NCBI RefSeq assembly: GCF_050624435.1
Contig: NC_134542.1
Span: 110,281,677 to 110,345,676 of the forward strand
Length of the DNA stretch: 64,000 nucleotides
Reading direction: 5' to 3'
DNA from: Tenrec ecaudatus
Taxonomy: Eukaryota > Chordata > Mammalia > Afrosoricida > Tenrecidae
In this document: positions 38,770-51,007 of the stretch, in pieces
Position numbering within the stretch: the first letter of the stretch is position 1
How the letters are laid out: each line of letters begins with the position of its first letter
Notes under the pieces: model-generated
Told to the model about the DNA's origin: nothing
Seen by the model: the letters and a program-made list of their open reading frames with translations, nothing else
Database searches by the model: none
Position numbers and translations under genes: made by a program

Positions 38770-40304
38770 GTAAGATATTTCACGTGACTCTTAATTGTAC
38801 ATTCTCTTCTTAATCTTATACACTCCTCTGAGTCAATGAATTGATGAGGCAAACCACACATTCTAACATTCTGAATAGCTAGCTCCATAAAACAATAACC
38901 ACAGGAACAGCTCTTGGTTAGGTAAGGTATTACTCGGTTCAAAATGTTCTTACTTTACAGAAAATCCTCTAAAATATTAATATGGAAAATATAAACACAA
39001 TTTAAAAATAGACTTATTTTAAACCATTTTGAGTATGCCAATTTTTAATTGAATGAGATTATCTGTAAATTTTCTTAACTCAAATTGATGTCTTTAACTA
39101 AAAATGTGATATTTGTTGACATATAAGTGCATTGAGCATGCAAATAATGTAATCTTGCAATTGTGTACATCACCTAATATAGAGAATATTCCGAGAAGAG
39201 ATATACATAGATATAACTGTGATCCAGAAAAACAACTTAGGGAGTGATTCAACATTTATACATGAAAACCTTAAGAATTATTACTTTTCCCAATTCTATT
39301 TACTCTTCACTGATATTTGTTACAAATATCTTTATTCAGCTAACAAGTAACAAGTACAAATATAAATTTCTAAAATAAAGGACTTTTATGATTTTCATAC
39401 CTTTTCTTATATTTATATCTAATATCAGCAAAAAAGCAGTTCCCCCTCCAATTTACTGACATTCACTAGCACTTCGTATATATTTAAATAGTAGATCAGA
39501 TGATTTAAAAAAACACCGCAAATATATGTACTCAAAATCTTAGTTCTGTTAAGTGCACTAAGACTCTTGCTGGATAACAACAACTATTAGCATTACAGGG
39601 ACATAGGAGGATGGGGGGGAAACACAGCAAAACACAAAGTAAAGAGATCGTTGTGTTTTAAAAGGTTTAAAATATGAATGAGACAAAGCTCTTGGAGAAT
39701 GTTTCCTGTAAGTGCCACTGCTGAGAGATTCTACTAAATTTCCAGTCCAGTTTCCCTACATAATCTTATGAAATTGACTCTAGGGAATTACAGAATTGTG
39801 GTCATAGATTATTTTTTAATAACACTACATCAAAGTATGTGCGTTTATCTACCAAAATAAACTCTCTCAAGAGAGAAAAAAAGAGAATCCATATTTCCCA
39901 TCAATAATTTTCTAGATATATCTCATTGCTAGAAAAATACACTGACTGGAACAGAACATTTTGGTTATTAGTTACCTGATAAATTTACATTTTCAAATAA
40001 TTAGGGTCACTTCCAAGCTCTACAGTTATTCTTATGACCATTCTACATCTGACAGCTAAAAAACTCAATATTCAGTTAATTTTCTGAAGATTTTAAATTT
40101 CCCTCAAACATCAGTATAAACATTGAGTCAAGCAACCTTTATGTATTGTAACTTTTCTTGTTTGTCTGTTTGGTTGGTTGGATGTATATTTGAATGGGTG
40201 AAACACAGGAAGAACAATTTTATGCCAGATTAAATGAAACAATTGCTATTAAGTAAATGAACAGCAAATGTCTTGTTTTCTTTTGTTCTTTTGACCAATT
40301 CAAA

Positions 40305-40500
40305 AAGCAAATTCGCTGTTATCAAGTTGATTCCAACTCATAGCAGCCCGATAGGACAGAGTAGAACTGACCCTGTGGGACTCTGAGACCAACTCTTCAC
40401 ATGAGTAGAAACTTTCTTTTTTTGCCCCATGGACCACCTGGTGGTTTTGAGCTCCTGACCTTGCAGTGAGCAACTGCTAGGGATAAGATAAAACAGTATA
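40305..40500 (-). mobile_element. AfroSINE, antisense
   Basis: TTATCAAGTTGATTCCAACTC, CCGATAGGACAGAGTAGAAC, then GGTGGTTTTGAGCTCCTGACC. One of the better-preserved copies. Confidence 0.8.
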
Positions 40501-40864
40501 AATTTATAATGGAATTTAACCAATGGTAGTCTGAAGCAATTGGTAAAATGGATAGAGCAGCATCAGATGAACCCTGGAGAGGAAACCAGAAAGCCAAAAT
40601 TTAAGTGGAGAGATACAAAAGCGCCACAGGTACAGTGGACAGCATAGAAAACAGTAATTTAACTCGTTCACTTGTTCGATAAATATTTGTAAAGTTAGAT
40701 ACTATGATTGATTTTGCTAATGCAGTAATAAGGAATGATAAGGAAAACTGATACGGTCCTGGAAATTGCTTACAGATGCACCGTTTCTTCCAATGTGCAT
40801 ATTCATGACAACAAAGTACACAATTATAAACTGCGGTCCATGCTGTGGATAAAAGAGGACTCTG

Positions 40865-41035
40865 TTGTTAGTTGCCATCAACCCATAGCTGCCTTACGCC
40901 CTGTCCTGGGCCATCCTCATCATTGTCTGGCCCCTTGTTACAGCCATTGTGTCAATCTATCTCCTGGAGGGCCTTCCGGGATTTTGTTGCCCCTTCACTT
41001 TGCCAAACCTGATGTCCTTCTTACTGGTCTGTCTT
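40865..41035 (-). mobile_element. RTE 3' tail, antisense
   Basis: Starts GTTGTTAGTTGCCATCAACC, then GCCCTGTCCTGGGCCATCC, CATTGTGTCAATCTATCTCC and TGATGTCCTTCTTACTGG, the complement of the LINE C-terminus and (AAC) tail. Confidence 0.75.
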
Positions 41036-41999
41036 ACTGTTACACAAATATAAAGCATAAGCATATTATGCTGTTGAAGTGTATGAAAATAATTTAATTT
41101 GAGGATCTGAGTGACAGACATAGGTATAGGTGATATATATGGTATAGATATATAATAAATTAATGAGAATTTGAAGGCATAATACTCTAGCCGACATAAA
41201 GAAAATATAAAAAAATCTCTGAAATGCAGGACAATGTCTAACTGGAGCAACTGGAAGAATTCTATGCTCAGTGAATAGAATTAAACCATAAAGTACTGGT
41301 TTAAAATGAAATTCCAAGACAGTAGAGAAACGTAGGCCTTTGTGACTCTTGACATAGGGTTTTGAATTTAACTTGAAAGCAATCAAAGACAACATGCAAA
41401 TTTAAACAGAAGAGATACATGGTTATGTTTTATATTAAATAAATCTTGGAAAACAAGGATCTAGACTATGGAAGAAATTTTTGCAGCACTCTACACAAGG
41501 TATGGTTATAGTTTGGATTAAGGTGATTAAAATTTTTTTTAATGTGGTAAGTACTTTTGAATTAAAAGTTTTGAAAATAAGCTATTTATGAAATAATAAA
41601 TATATGATGTGATCATGTTAATGCCCTCAACAGTAATAGGGGCTGTCATTGTGTAAATTAAGAAAGACCATTTCCACCTATATCCACAACTTTCTAGGTG
41701 AATGGATGACCTAGGTAGACTACAGAAAAGATATTGGATATAAAAACAGAGTTAAGAGGAAAATTTGTTCTTTGATTTGCTTGCATGGGTATTGAAATAA
41801 TTTTTTTAGGATGCTGGAATGAATTGGGGTTTGGAGAATATGATAGGAAAATGTGCTACAGTTTTCAAAGGGTTGAGAGAGTGGTATTATTTACAAGGTA
41901 AATAATATAATAGCTCTGAGATAGAGATGTAATCAAATGACAGGCCTTAAAAATAAGAGTTGGGCTTTCTTTTTTTGTCTTTACAAAGAGAAATGTATT

Positions 42000-42620
42000 C
42001 TTTCTTAATATAGGTGTCCTGATTTACAGATATGTAGGCATGGCTGTAAAAAGGTTTGCATCTGGCTGCCTGTAGGTGAAGAGACTGGACTCTTAAAAAT
42101 CTGGGTTCCTGAATTCCTTGGAAATATCCATGTCCCTTGACATCCATGTTCCCCTAAATCCAGAAGGTTCCCAAGGCAGGGATGTTGGGTTCCAAGGACA
42201 TGCCTTGCTCCTGCCGGTCCTCTCCTGAAGAAGCTCAGCATACTGTTTGCTAGCCTCTCTTTCTTTCCATGTCTTGTAGAAGACAGTTGTGAAGCTAGTA
42301 AGGGTTGACGTGGATAAAAGAGATGCCTGCTGTCATCTTCACCTGCAAATGGCCACCTTATCAGAGGGGAAAAAACCTAATCCTCATGAACCAAACCCAA
42401 ATACACTCCCTGCATTATCTGTTACCCTCCACTCAAGCTGCAACCTGATTGAAAGGATGCACTCTGCCATCATGGTCCTATGGTGGCTATCTGGCACCAA
42501 AAGACCGATGAAAGTATTGCATGGTGCAGTGTTGTGAAGAGGATCACTGGTTGGATCTGGTTCTATGGTAGCTACCTCCAACAACAAATGTAGGTGTTCT
42601 TAGGTTTGGTAGTGTTGCTA
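42000..42620. other. unassigned moderately GC-rich segment
   Basis: Composition differs from the flanks. Short open frames on both strands carry no motif I recognise. It could be an LTR or old transposon; I cannot place it. Confidence 0.3.
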
Positions 42621-42870
42621 CAGAAGATATAAAAACCAAGAGTAGATGGCTTTACAACTGATGTTTATTGTCTCATAATGCTAGTGGTAGAAAACAGAGA
42701 TGTAGGGCAAGGCTGCAGGGAAGGCCATTTTCTAAGCAGATTTCCATGTGTTTTGGCATTCACGTTGCCCAGTTCCTGCATGTGCCAGGAGCATGAATCT
42801 CGGTTTGCAGGGATCTACTTTGTCCCCGGCTCTTCTTTCTTGATGGTGGCAGTGAGGCCACTAACTACTG

Positions 42871-43177
42871 TAGTGGTTCTCAACCTGTGGGTCATGACCC
42901 CCTTGGGGATTGAATGACCCAAGACCATGGACAAACACATAAATATTTCACAATATATAATTACATATTGTTTTGTGATTAATCACTATGCTTTAATTAT
43001 GTTCAATTTGTAACAATGAAAATGCATCCTGCATATCAGATATTTACATTATGATTCATAACTATAGCAAAATTACAGTTATGAAGTAGCAATGAAAATA
43101 ATTTTATGGTTTGGGGTCACCACAACTTGAGGAACTGTACTAAAGGGATGCAGCATTAGGAAGGTTGAGAACTACTG
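42871..43177. mobile_element. SPIN hAT transposon, non-autonomous (MITE-like)
   Basis: A 307-bp element. The left end TAGTGGTTCTCAACCTGTGG and right end AGGTTGAGAACTACTG form a terminal inverted repeat. Internal GCAAAATTACAGTTATGAAG, AATGAAAATAATTTTATGG and GGGGTCACCACAACTTGAGG match the SPIN (Space Invaders) consensus as I remember it. The 8 bp outside the ends, AACTACTG and ATCCACTG, agree at six of eight positions, compatible with a decayed hAT target duplication. SPIN is known for horizontal transfer among tetrapods. Confidence 0.85.
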
Positions 43178-43943
43178 ATCCACTGGCTTATCTGCCTTTC
43201 CATCCCATGATGAAATTGGATGTGAAGCAATCATGGGTTGACTTCAGTCAGGCTGCATGTATCAGATGCATCCTCTGATGAGATTTAGGCTTTAGTTTTT
43301 GTTTTTAAATGCAATATGAGGATTTGGCAATACATTTCTTAAATGTGTAGGAGGAACTGAGTTTGTCTCAAACACCAGATTTGAACAAATTATTAGACAT
43401 TATTGAGACACCCAAAGTGGAAGGTGAATCCTTGAATGAAGAACCAAATTTCAAGTAAAGCAAGAAAGTAGAGACAAGTAGAATGTGTCATATGTAAAGA
43501 GCTCTGAGAAAACTGTATCATTAAAATACCATGACAAGAGGGTATGAGTCTGTAGTACTATAACAAACCAGATAATGATTAGTCTATTGTACCAGGCATA
43601 GAAACTGAAATTTTATTATAAGTAATTTATGGGTAACTATAGAAGATGTGATTAGATTGATGTGGTAGATCAGTTGTTCTGCTGACATTATAAAGTCTCT
43701 GAGGGTGGAAATGACATGGAGACATTCTTCCATAGCCATTTGATAGACATATAAATGGAGAGTTGAACTAGAGCAGGGCTGTAGAGGAGGTGCGTTCACA
43801 GTGGTAACTTAGGGACTAAAGGGAATTGAAGATAAATGAGGCATGAAGTACGAATAATTCCCAGAATTCTTTGTCACTCATAGAACTATGGAAAATTTAA
43901 AGGAAACTCATTGTTGGAGAGAAAGGGAGTCAAAAGTGATGCT

Positions 43944-43960
43944 AAGAATTGAACATAGAA
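43944..43960. repeat. target-site duplication, left copy
   Basis: AAGAATTGAACATAGAA. It matches 44625-44641 at 16 of 17 positions and flanks the RASIP1-like retrocopy. Confidence 0.85.
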
Positions 43961-44624
43961 GGTGTCTCAGACCTTTGGCTACTTGTTTTTCTTCTCCAAC
44001 GCGTCCCTTCTCAACTCGCTCATGGAACGAGGCTTCATGGAGCAGTCTACGAACTGACCATCCCACCTTGACCCCTGCTCAGCTCCATCACCTGCTCAGT
44101 CACTACCAACTGGGTCCAGGGCGTGGGCCACCACCTTCCTGGGATCCACCCCCTGCAAAGCGAGATGCTGTGGATACAGGGGACATCTTCGAAAGCTTCT
44201 CCTCCCACCCTCCCCTCATTCTGCCACTGGGCAGCTCACGCCTACGCCTTGCGGGTCCAGTGAAAGACAAAGCCCTGCACCGAGAGCTATGCAGGCTCTG
44301 CCGACTTCTCTGGGACCTTGAGCAGCAGGAGCTGCCGGCCAATCACCGCCACGGACTTTCCGTGGCCACGCCCCCTTGTCAACCAATAACAAATGAGCAC
44401 GGGAACCTTGAACCATCGCGGGTCCTGCACTCACAGGAGCCCTCCAGGGCGCGAAGATTTCTGGGAGTTGTAGTCCCCCCCCCCCCGTGGCAAGTCTAGG
44501 CGTTTGAATTGTCTAGTAGCCGAGGATGGGACAGTGGGGAAATGGGCTTGAAATGTGGGTGCCAAGAGAAGCAATAAAGGTATCTGTGGTCATTGGCAAT
44601 GCCTGGCTTTTTAAGGAAAAAAAA
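43961..44624 (+). pseudogene. RASIP1: processed pseudogene of RASIP1 (C-terminal part), sense
   Basis: An intronless copy of the last part of a Ras-interacting, DIL-domain protein. It reads QTFGYLFFFSNASLLNSLMERG in one frame at 43965-44035. After an internal deletion it continues in another frame with ASWSSLRTDHPTLTPAQLHH, then DTGDIFESFSSHPPLILPLG and WDLEQQELPANHRHG. I recall this as the RASIP1 C-terminus; RASIP1 acts in endothelial vessel formation. The 3'UTR carries AATAAA at 44573-44578 and an A tail at 44617-44626. A 17-bp target duplication flanks it. Truncated 5', internally deleted and frameshifted, so a retrocopy made by L1 machinery. The paralogue RADIL is a less likely source. 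Confidence 0.75.
44475..44486. repeat. poly(C) tract
   Basis: Twelve consecutive C residues in the 3' part of the retrocopy. Confidence 0.9.
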
Positions 44625-44641
44625 AAGAATTGAAGATAGAA
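44625..44641. repeat. target-site duplication, right copy
   Basis: AAGAATTGAAGATAGAA follows the A tail of the retrocopy. One mismatch to the left copy. Confidence 0.85.
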
Positions 44642-44749
44642 ATTGTTGGTTTTGAAATTCTTGAGTGGATGATCCATAATCATGTGGGTGAGACTGGTGT
44701 TAATGATTGAAATCGGCTGGTATTGTCATTTTGAATCAGAAAAATCATA

Positions 44750-47250
44750 TGGTTTACTATGCTGGCCATGACACAGTCAGGAGAAATGGCATTGCACTGA
44801 CTGTGAAAAGGGACACTGTAAGATTTATCTTGAAGTAAAATGCTGGTTTAGGTTTATATCTATCCACATTCAAAGAACTCCAATTAATGCAACTTTCATT
44901 CAAATCTATGCACCGACAACCAAAGCTAATGTTGAAGAAATTAGAGAATTCTACCAATGTTTTCAATCAGAAAATTATCAAACATACAATCAATATAAAT
45001 CGGTCATTGTGGGCGGTTGGAATTCCAAGGTTGGAAGAAAAAATGGAAGAGTAGTTGGAAAATAGTCTTGGTGATAGAAATGAAGCTGGAGATTGCATAT
45101 TAAAATTTTTCAAGACCAATGACTTGATTAAAGCAAACACCTTTTCAACAACACACATGGTGACTAAACAGAAATGGACTTCTCTAGATCGAATATTCAG
45201 AAAGCAAATTGAGTACACCCATGGAAAGAGAAGCTCAATACCAGAAGGCCATGGGCTGACTGGGGAAAAGCCAACAATTGCTTACATGTAAGTTCAAGTG
45301 GAAGCTGAAGGAAATGAAAAGAAATTCACAAGAGTCAAAATATGACCTTGACTCTATGCCACCAAAATTTTGTGAAGATCTCAAAGAACAATTTCAATGT
45401 ATTGGTACATTTGATGCATTGGACACTAATGACAGAAATTTGATGAACGAGGAGGAAGACATCAAAAAACATCATTCATGAAGAACGAAAACGTCACTAA
45501 AATGACAGGACATAAAAGATCAAAGCAATTCTCAAAAGAGACTCTGAAACTTGCTCTTAATTGTAGAGTAGCTACAGTAATTGCAAGAAAGGATGAAGTC
45601 AAGGAGCTGAATAGAAAATTTCAAAAGACAGCTTGAAAAGAAAAAGGGAAATATTATTATGAAATGTGAAAAGACCAAGAGTTAAAAAATCAAAAAGGAA
45701 GAACACTCTAAGCATGTCTGAAACTGAGATATTGAAAAATTCTATGGGCAAAACATTGAATGATGCAGGAAGCATCCAAGGAAAATGGAAAGATTCCATT
45801 AGGTCACTGTACCAAACCCAGCTAGTTGGCATGCAACTATTTCGGGTGATAGCATATGAGCAAAAATGAATGTCATTGAAGGAAGAACTTCATAGTGTAC
45901 TGAAAGCATTAAAAACAAGGTTTCAGAAATGAATGAACTACCAATTGAAATGTTGCAACGAGCTGATGAATAACTAGACGTTTGAAGACAGCTACTTGGC
46001 CAACTTCCTGGAAGAAACTCATGTACATATCCACAACAAAGAGAGGTGATGCAACAGTATGCTCAAATGAGAGAACAATATCACTGATATCACATGCAAG
46101 TCCAATTTTACTGGAGATCCTCCAACCAAGGATGCCGCATACACAGACAGGTTGCTGTGATAGGTTCAGGCCAAATACAGAACAGGGTGTTAAACAAGGG
46201 ATACACGGCTGATGGCGAATGGGTCATGGAGACTACCAGTAAGATGTCTACTTTGCTACTAGGGGATTGTTGACTACTGAAAGGCATTGAACAGTAACAA
46301 ACTGAAACGAATGGGAACCCTAGAAATCCCAGAACATCATCTTGTGCTCATGTGGAACCTGTATGTGAACCAAGAGTTGTGTGTACAAAACAATAGAATA
46401 CTGTATGATTTAAAGTCAAGAAAAGTATGCCTCAGGGTCCTGCCTTTCACTATGCTTATTAAATCTGTATGCTGAACCAATATTCAGAGAACTAGGATTA
46501 TATAAAGAAGAATGGGACTCAGGGTTGAAAGAGGGATTATGAACAACCAATGACATGCAGATGACACAACCTTGCTTGCTGAGAGTGAGGAGGACTTGAA
46601 GCCCTTGCTGATGAAGACCAAGGACTGCAGCCTTCAGTATGGATGACAGCTCAAAGTAAAGAAAACCTAAATCCTCACAACTGGATAACACCTGATAAAC
46701 AGAAAAAATGAAGTTCTCACGGATCGTTTCATGCTGGCATTCACAATCAATGCACATGGAAGCAGCAGTCAAGGGTTCAAAACCCTTTACCCATTGCAGT
46801 GGGTAAATCTGATGTAAAAGACCTCTTTAAAGTTTTGAAAAATAAGGATGTTATAGGACTAAGAAGTGCTGACCCAAGCCATTATATTTTCAACTGCCTC
46901 ATGTATATAAAGTTGGATGGTGAAGGGTAAGACAAGAAAAATAACCCATGCATTTGAATTTGGTGCGGGAGAAAAATATTGAAAGTACCGTGGACTAGGA
47001 GGCGAGAATTCACCTTACCTACTTAGGACATATCAGGAAAGACCAGTCCCTGGAGAAGGACATCGTGCTTGGTAAAGTAGAGGTACAGCGAACAAGAGGA
47101 AGAACCTCAAGGAGATGGATTGACATTGGCTGCCAATGGGCTCAATCGTAAGAACAATTGGGAGGATGGCCCAGGACAGTGCAATCTTTTGTTCTGTTGG
47201 GAATAGGGTCACTATGTATCAGAATGGACTTGATGGCACCTAATGAAAAC
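44750..47250 (+). mobile_element. RTE-clade LINE copy R2, endonuclease to 3' end
   Basis: The longest RTE copy. At 44860-45060 it reads as an AP-endonuclease-like domain (NATFIQIYAPTTKANVEE, then VGGWNSKVGRK). At 45990-46130 it reads as the start of the RT domain (KRGDATVCSNERTISLISHA). HADDTTLLAESEED near 46556 corresponds to the YADD active site with Tyr lost. The tail ends ATGGCACCTAATGAAAACC. Broken by many stops and small deletions, no product. Confidence 0.8.
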
Positions 47251-47814
47251 CTCACTGATTAAGGTAAAGGAGGACATCTAAACAGAGAATTCAGGAAAAA
47301 TGACATTAGGTAACCTGGGAGAGAGCTCCGAGAATATCACATGTGAGAATGAACAATAATTAAAGATGTTTCCTACTTTAGGGTGAAAAACTTCAGATAG
47401 CAATAGATATGACAAATATAAAATACCTTGATGTATATCGCACAAACACACTTATGTGATCATAAACACTGAATGGCTGAGATCATCTTGTATGTCATTA
47501 AAACAGCATCCATCAGAGGTCACAATGGACAGGGTCGATGTGGAAACCCCATGATATGAATGGGACTCTGCCCCAAACTCACAGGTTACCCTTAAGGCTG
47601 AAACTATGAAATGCGAGAAGCTGACTGCTGTACCAAGGGTATAAAGCCAGCAAGAATCAGACTATCCGAGACTAGCATTACCATACACTATTTCAATGCC
47701 CTTCTTGCTTTATGACGGGTCAGTCTGATAGTCCTGGTTCTGACACTGTGAATGAATGCTATGGAAAGTGTTGCCTTATCTCCAAACCCTAGTGTTTGTG
47801 TAAATAGTGGCCAG

Positions 47815-48900
47815 TCACTTTAAGCAGAATGTTCAAACTATAGAACACTATTTATTTGATCAAGGGACATCATTGCTAATATCACATGGATCTTAGCTCA
47901 AAGCAGAGCATATAAGGAAGATGTTTAGTCATGTTTTGTTGACTATGCTGATGCCTGGGACTCTGTGGACTATAATAAACTATTCAGAGTCTTGAGAAGA
48001 AAGGGAATTCCACAACACTTAACTGTGCTCATGGAGAACCTGTACATGAGCCAAGAAGCGGTTGTACAACGGAACAAGGGAATACTGCATGGTCTAAAAT
48101 CAGAAAATGTGTGTGACAAGGATGTATCCTCCCACATACTTATTCACTCTTTATGCTGAGAAAATCATCAGAGAAGCTGGGTTACATGAAGAAGAATGTA
48201 GCATCAGGAGAGGAGAAAGGTAGACAAGAGTTAGGAGAACTTGAGGCACTTGCTGATGAGTATCAAGGACTGCAGTTTTCAATACAATTCAATGTAAAGA
48301 AGACCAAATTTCTCACAGATGGACCAATCAGTAACATCATGAAAAATGTTGAAGTTTTTCAACATTTTACCTAGGTTGGATCCACAATTAATGCTCAGGG
48401 AACCAGCAATCAAGAAATCAAAAGACAGGTTGTATTAGGTAAATCTGCTACACAAGACCTCTAAGGAATATTGAAAAGTAAAGTTGTTATTTTAGGACTA
48501 AGGGGTGCCTGACACAAACCATGGTATTTCCCATTGTCTCATAGATTTATAAGTTAGACTTTGAATATGGAGAGTACCATGAACTGTTAAAAGGACAAAC
48601 AAATCAATCTTGGAAGAACTACAGTCAGAGTGCTCTTTAGAAGCAAGGATGGCAAGATTCCCTCTTATATACTTGGTATATGTCAGAGAGAGAGACAGTC
48701 CCTGTAAAATGGCATCATGTTTGGGAAAGTGGAAGGGCAGAGACAAAAAGGAAGGCCTTTAATGAGATGGATTGACACAGTGGTGGCAACAATGGGCTCT
48801 TGGCATGGGGATGATTTTGAGGATTACACAGAGCCATTCTATTTTACATAGGGTTGCTATGGGTCAGAACAGTCTTGATTACACCTAAAAACAACAAAAA
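47815..48900 (+). mobile_element. RTE-clade LINE copy R3, RT domain to 3' end
   Basis: Sense copy starting near the RT domain: VDYADAWDSVDYNKLFRVLRRKG-like reading at 47937-48005 and a tail ending CACCTAAAAACAACAAAAAC. It follows R2 in the same orientation. A separate insertion is more likely than a tandem duplication because the 5' breakpoints differ. Confidence 0.75.
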
Positions 48901-49254
48901 CAACAGCAGTTGTTATGGATTTAATCTGTACAGGTCAATGATTCATGTACTACAGTTTGTAGCCAGCCAACAATTGTATAATCCCATTTTCTCAACTGTG
49001 TTTTAAATCCATTACCATTGGTCATATTAATGACACCATCAGGAGCATGAGCTTATGTCCCAAGGAAATAATTGATAATGTTCTCTAATATAAAATGACA
49101 ATACTGTCTGTAAGGTGAACAGAATATAAATCAGAGATATATGAATGTCTATTTGGGCTTGCACTTAATTCTAGCCCCAATCAAAGAACAATTAGTTTTT
49201 ATATTATGGCCCTGCTTGAAACTCTCTCTGATGAAGAGATGACTAAAGATACAG

Positions 49255-49405
49255 GTGCTATGGAATGAAGGGACTAGATGGTGCCTGGCTATCAGAAAGA
49301 ATTGTATCTAAGGGCTTACGTCTTGTCTTCAAACGAGCAGCCATCTAATTGAGGCATCAAGTCAGTCCACATAGAAGAAGCACACCAGCCAGTGTGATCT
49401 AAGGA
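49255..49405 (+). mobile_element. L1 3'UTR fragment, sense (copy H)
   Basis: GATGGTGCCTGGCTATCAG...AACGAGCAGCCATCTAATTG...GAAGAAGCACACCAGCC, collinear with 29212-29330 in copy B. No poly(A) end. Confidence 0.7.
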
Positions 49406-49639
49406 TTGAAAATAATATAATCCACATCCAAAGGAAGTATGGGTCAGAGCTTAAATTGTGAACACCTATATTACAGAAGGCTGTGACGGACAGTGGAAGC
49501 CCCAAATCCACTTACAGGATCCACACACAGATCAAGCCTCTGGTGATGTGATGATATCCTTCTGACCACACTCCAGGATCGGAATAGCCATGTTATCAGA
49601 GTATTGCAGGGGCTATTATAGTAGATATGAAATCACAAA

Positions 49640-49850
49640 GTCAATCTCACTGTCATCTAGTCAATTCTGACTCACCACAAACCTAGATAGAGAAGCCCCA
49701 GTGACCTAGTGGTTCCATGTTGGGCTGTGATCAGCAGTTTGAAACCACCAGCCGCTCTGCAGGAGGAAGACAGCTACCGTCTCAGACCCCAACAGGCGTC
49801 GCTTCACTCCGTCCTGTAGGGTTGGCATGAGCTGATAGTATATATATCCA
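49640..49850 (+). mobile_element. AfroSINE, sense, with antisense fragment in front
   Basis: From 49690 CCAGTGACCTAGTGGTTCC, CAGTTTGAAACCACCAGCCG and CCGTCCTGTAGGGTTGGC read as a sense SINE. 49645-49690 (GTCATCTAGTCAATTCTGAC) reads as antisense core. Confidence 0.75.
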
Positions 49851-50209
49851 GGTTAAAATGCAACATTTGATTTGATCCCCCGTTTGACCTATTTAAAAAT
49901 TCCATCAGTTAAAAAAAAAGTGAAGGGGAAATACACATGGATTAAGCCTCTGCGAATCCTCTCTGAACACTGACCCGGGGTTTCAGTAGCGTTGCTATCA
50001 TACAGAATACACTGGAAAGTGGGCTTTGGCAAATGAAAGACCTTATTTTTTTTGAAAGACCTTATTATTTCATCTCTTTTTGACCCATTTGAAAGTTATT
50101 CTGTTTTGAAATTGTTGTTAGCTTTTCTGACTCTTTTGTTTCTTGTTTCCGTGTGTTTTCCCTATATGAAGTTCAGGATGGGTGCATCTATAGAAACAGT
50201 ACCTGGATT

Positions 50210-50395
50210 GATGGTCCCTTGGGGAGGGTAATAGGGGATGGAATGGGGATGGAATGGGAAGCTAGTAATAAGGCGTACAAGAAAGAGAATATCCTAAAGT
50301 TGATTGTGACAATGATTGTACAACTCTTCTTGATCTTCCTGAACTATTGAAAGGTATGATATTTGGAATATGTCCCAATAAAACTTTAGTATAAT
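50210..50395 (+). mobile_element. element X 3' end, second copy
   Basis: CTAAAGTTGATTGTGACAATG, then CAACTCTTCTTGATCTTCC and GTCCCAATAAAACTTTAG. The same 3' end as at 18855-18955 and 53680-53785. Confidence 0.6.
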
Positions 50396-50881
50396 ATAAC
50401 AAAACATAATATAAACACACACCTTAATTTATAGAAACAGAGAAGAAGAAAAATAACTAGAGTATTGGAAAATATGTTTTTACTAAATAGCCTCTTCAAT
50501 TTTGGGTCTGTAATATATGCACTCTCAGACTCTCTGCTCTGTGGATTTGTTTTTTCTGATAATGAAGTGGCCTGCCATATTGCATATATTAATTTGGTGC
50601 ACTAAGTGAAGTCTGATAAAACATTTGGCAATCAGAACATGAAATTTGACTCTTTTCTTATTATATTCAAGATTATCCTCTATGCAGTCTCTTCCGTAGT
50701 TAATATAAATAACTATGATCTTAGATTGCTATTATCACATTTTCTGATATCCAGATGCAATCACAATTTTCATATAAAATATATATGTTTAATAATTTTA
50801 AAAGGGGAAAAAAGAGAAAAGGATAGTTCTTCAAAGTGAAGACTGTATTAAAAACAAATGTTTTGATTTATCTTTTTCCAG

Positions 50882-51007
50882 TCAAATTTCTCTGCCCAGC
50901 CACAAGACCTCACAGATGCAAAAATAACAGAGTATGCTTGCAGCCCGAGCAAATGTGCAATGGGATTGATGACTGTGGGGACAATTCAGATGAAGATCAA
51001 TGTGGCG
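50882..51007 (+). CDS. LRP1B: LRP1B exon g: LDL-receptor class A repeat 7
   Basis: 126 nt, phase 1 in and out, acceptor TTTTTCCAG ending at 50881 and donor GTAAAT at 51008. The module runs from [13 protein letters not shown] to EDQCG with six cysteines. CNGIDDC replaces the usual CDG, and Met rather than Trp precedes the fourth cysteine. The equivalent LRP1 module (RFVCPPNRPFRC) shares the odd P-x-x-R-P-x-R-C spacing, which confirms the register within cluster IV. Confidence 0.95.

Larger units (their letters stand above)
38770..50881 (+). other. LRP1B: intron 6 (about 12.1 kb)
   Basis: Contains AfroSINEs, SPIN, a processed pseudogene, RTE copies R2 and R3 and other fragments, listed separately. 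No recognisable content in 38780-40300, 41040-41990, 43190-43940, 47260-47810, 48905-49250 and 50400-50880. Confidence 0.85.

Noticed and set aside
43888..44499. A 203-codon open frame that could look like a gene
   Set aside because: It lies over a 5'-truncated, internally deleted, intronless copy with an A tail and target duplications. The first part of the homology is in another frame, so it is a processed pseudogene.
44750..48900. R2 and R3 as a tandem duplication of one LINE
   Set aside because: Both have their own 3' tail and different 5' breakpoints, with about 560 bp of unrelated sequence between them, so two insertions are simpler.
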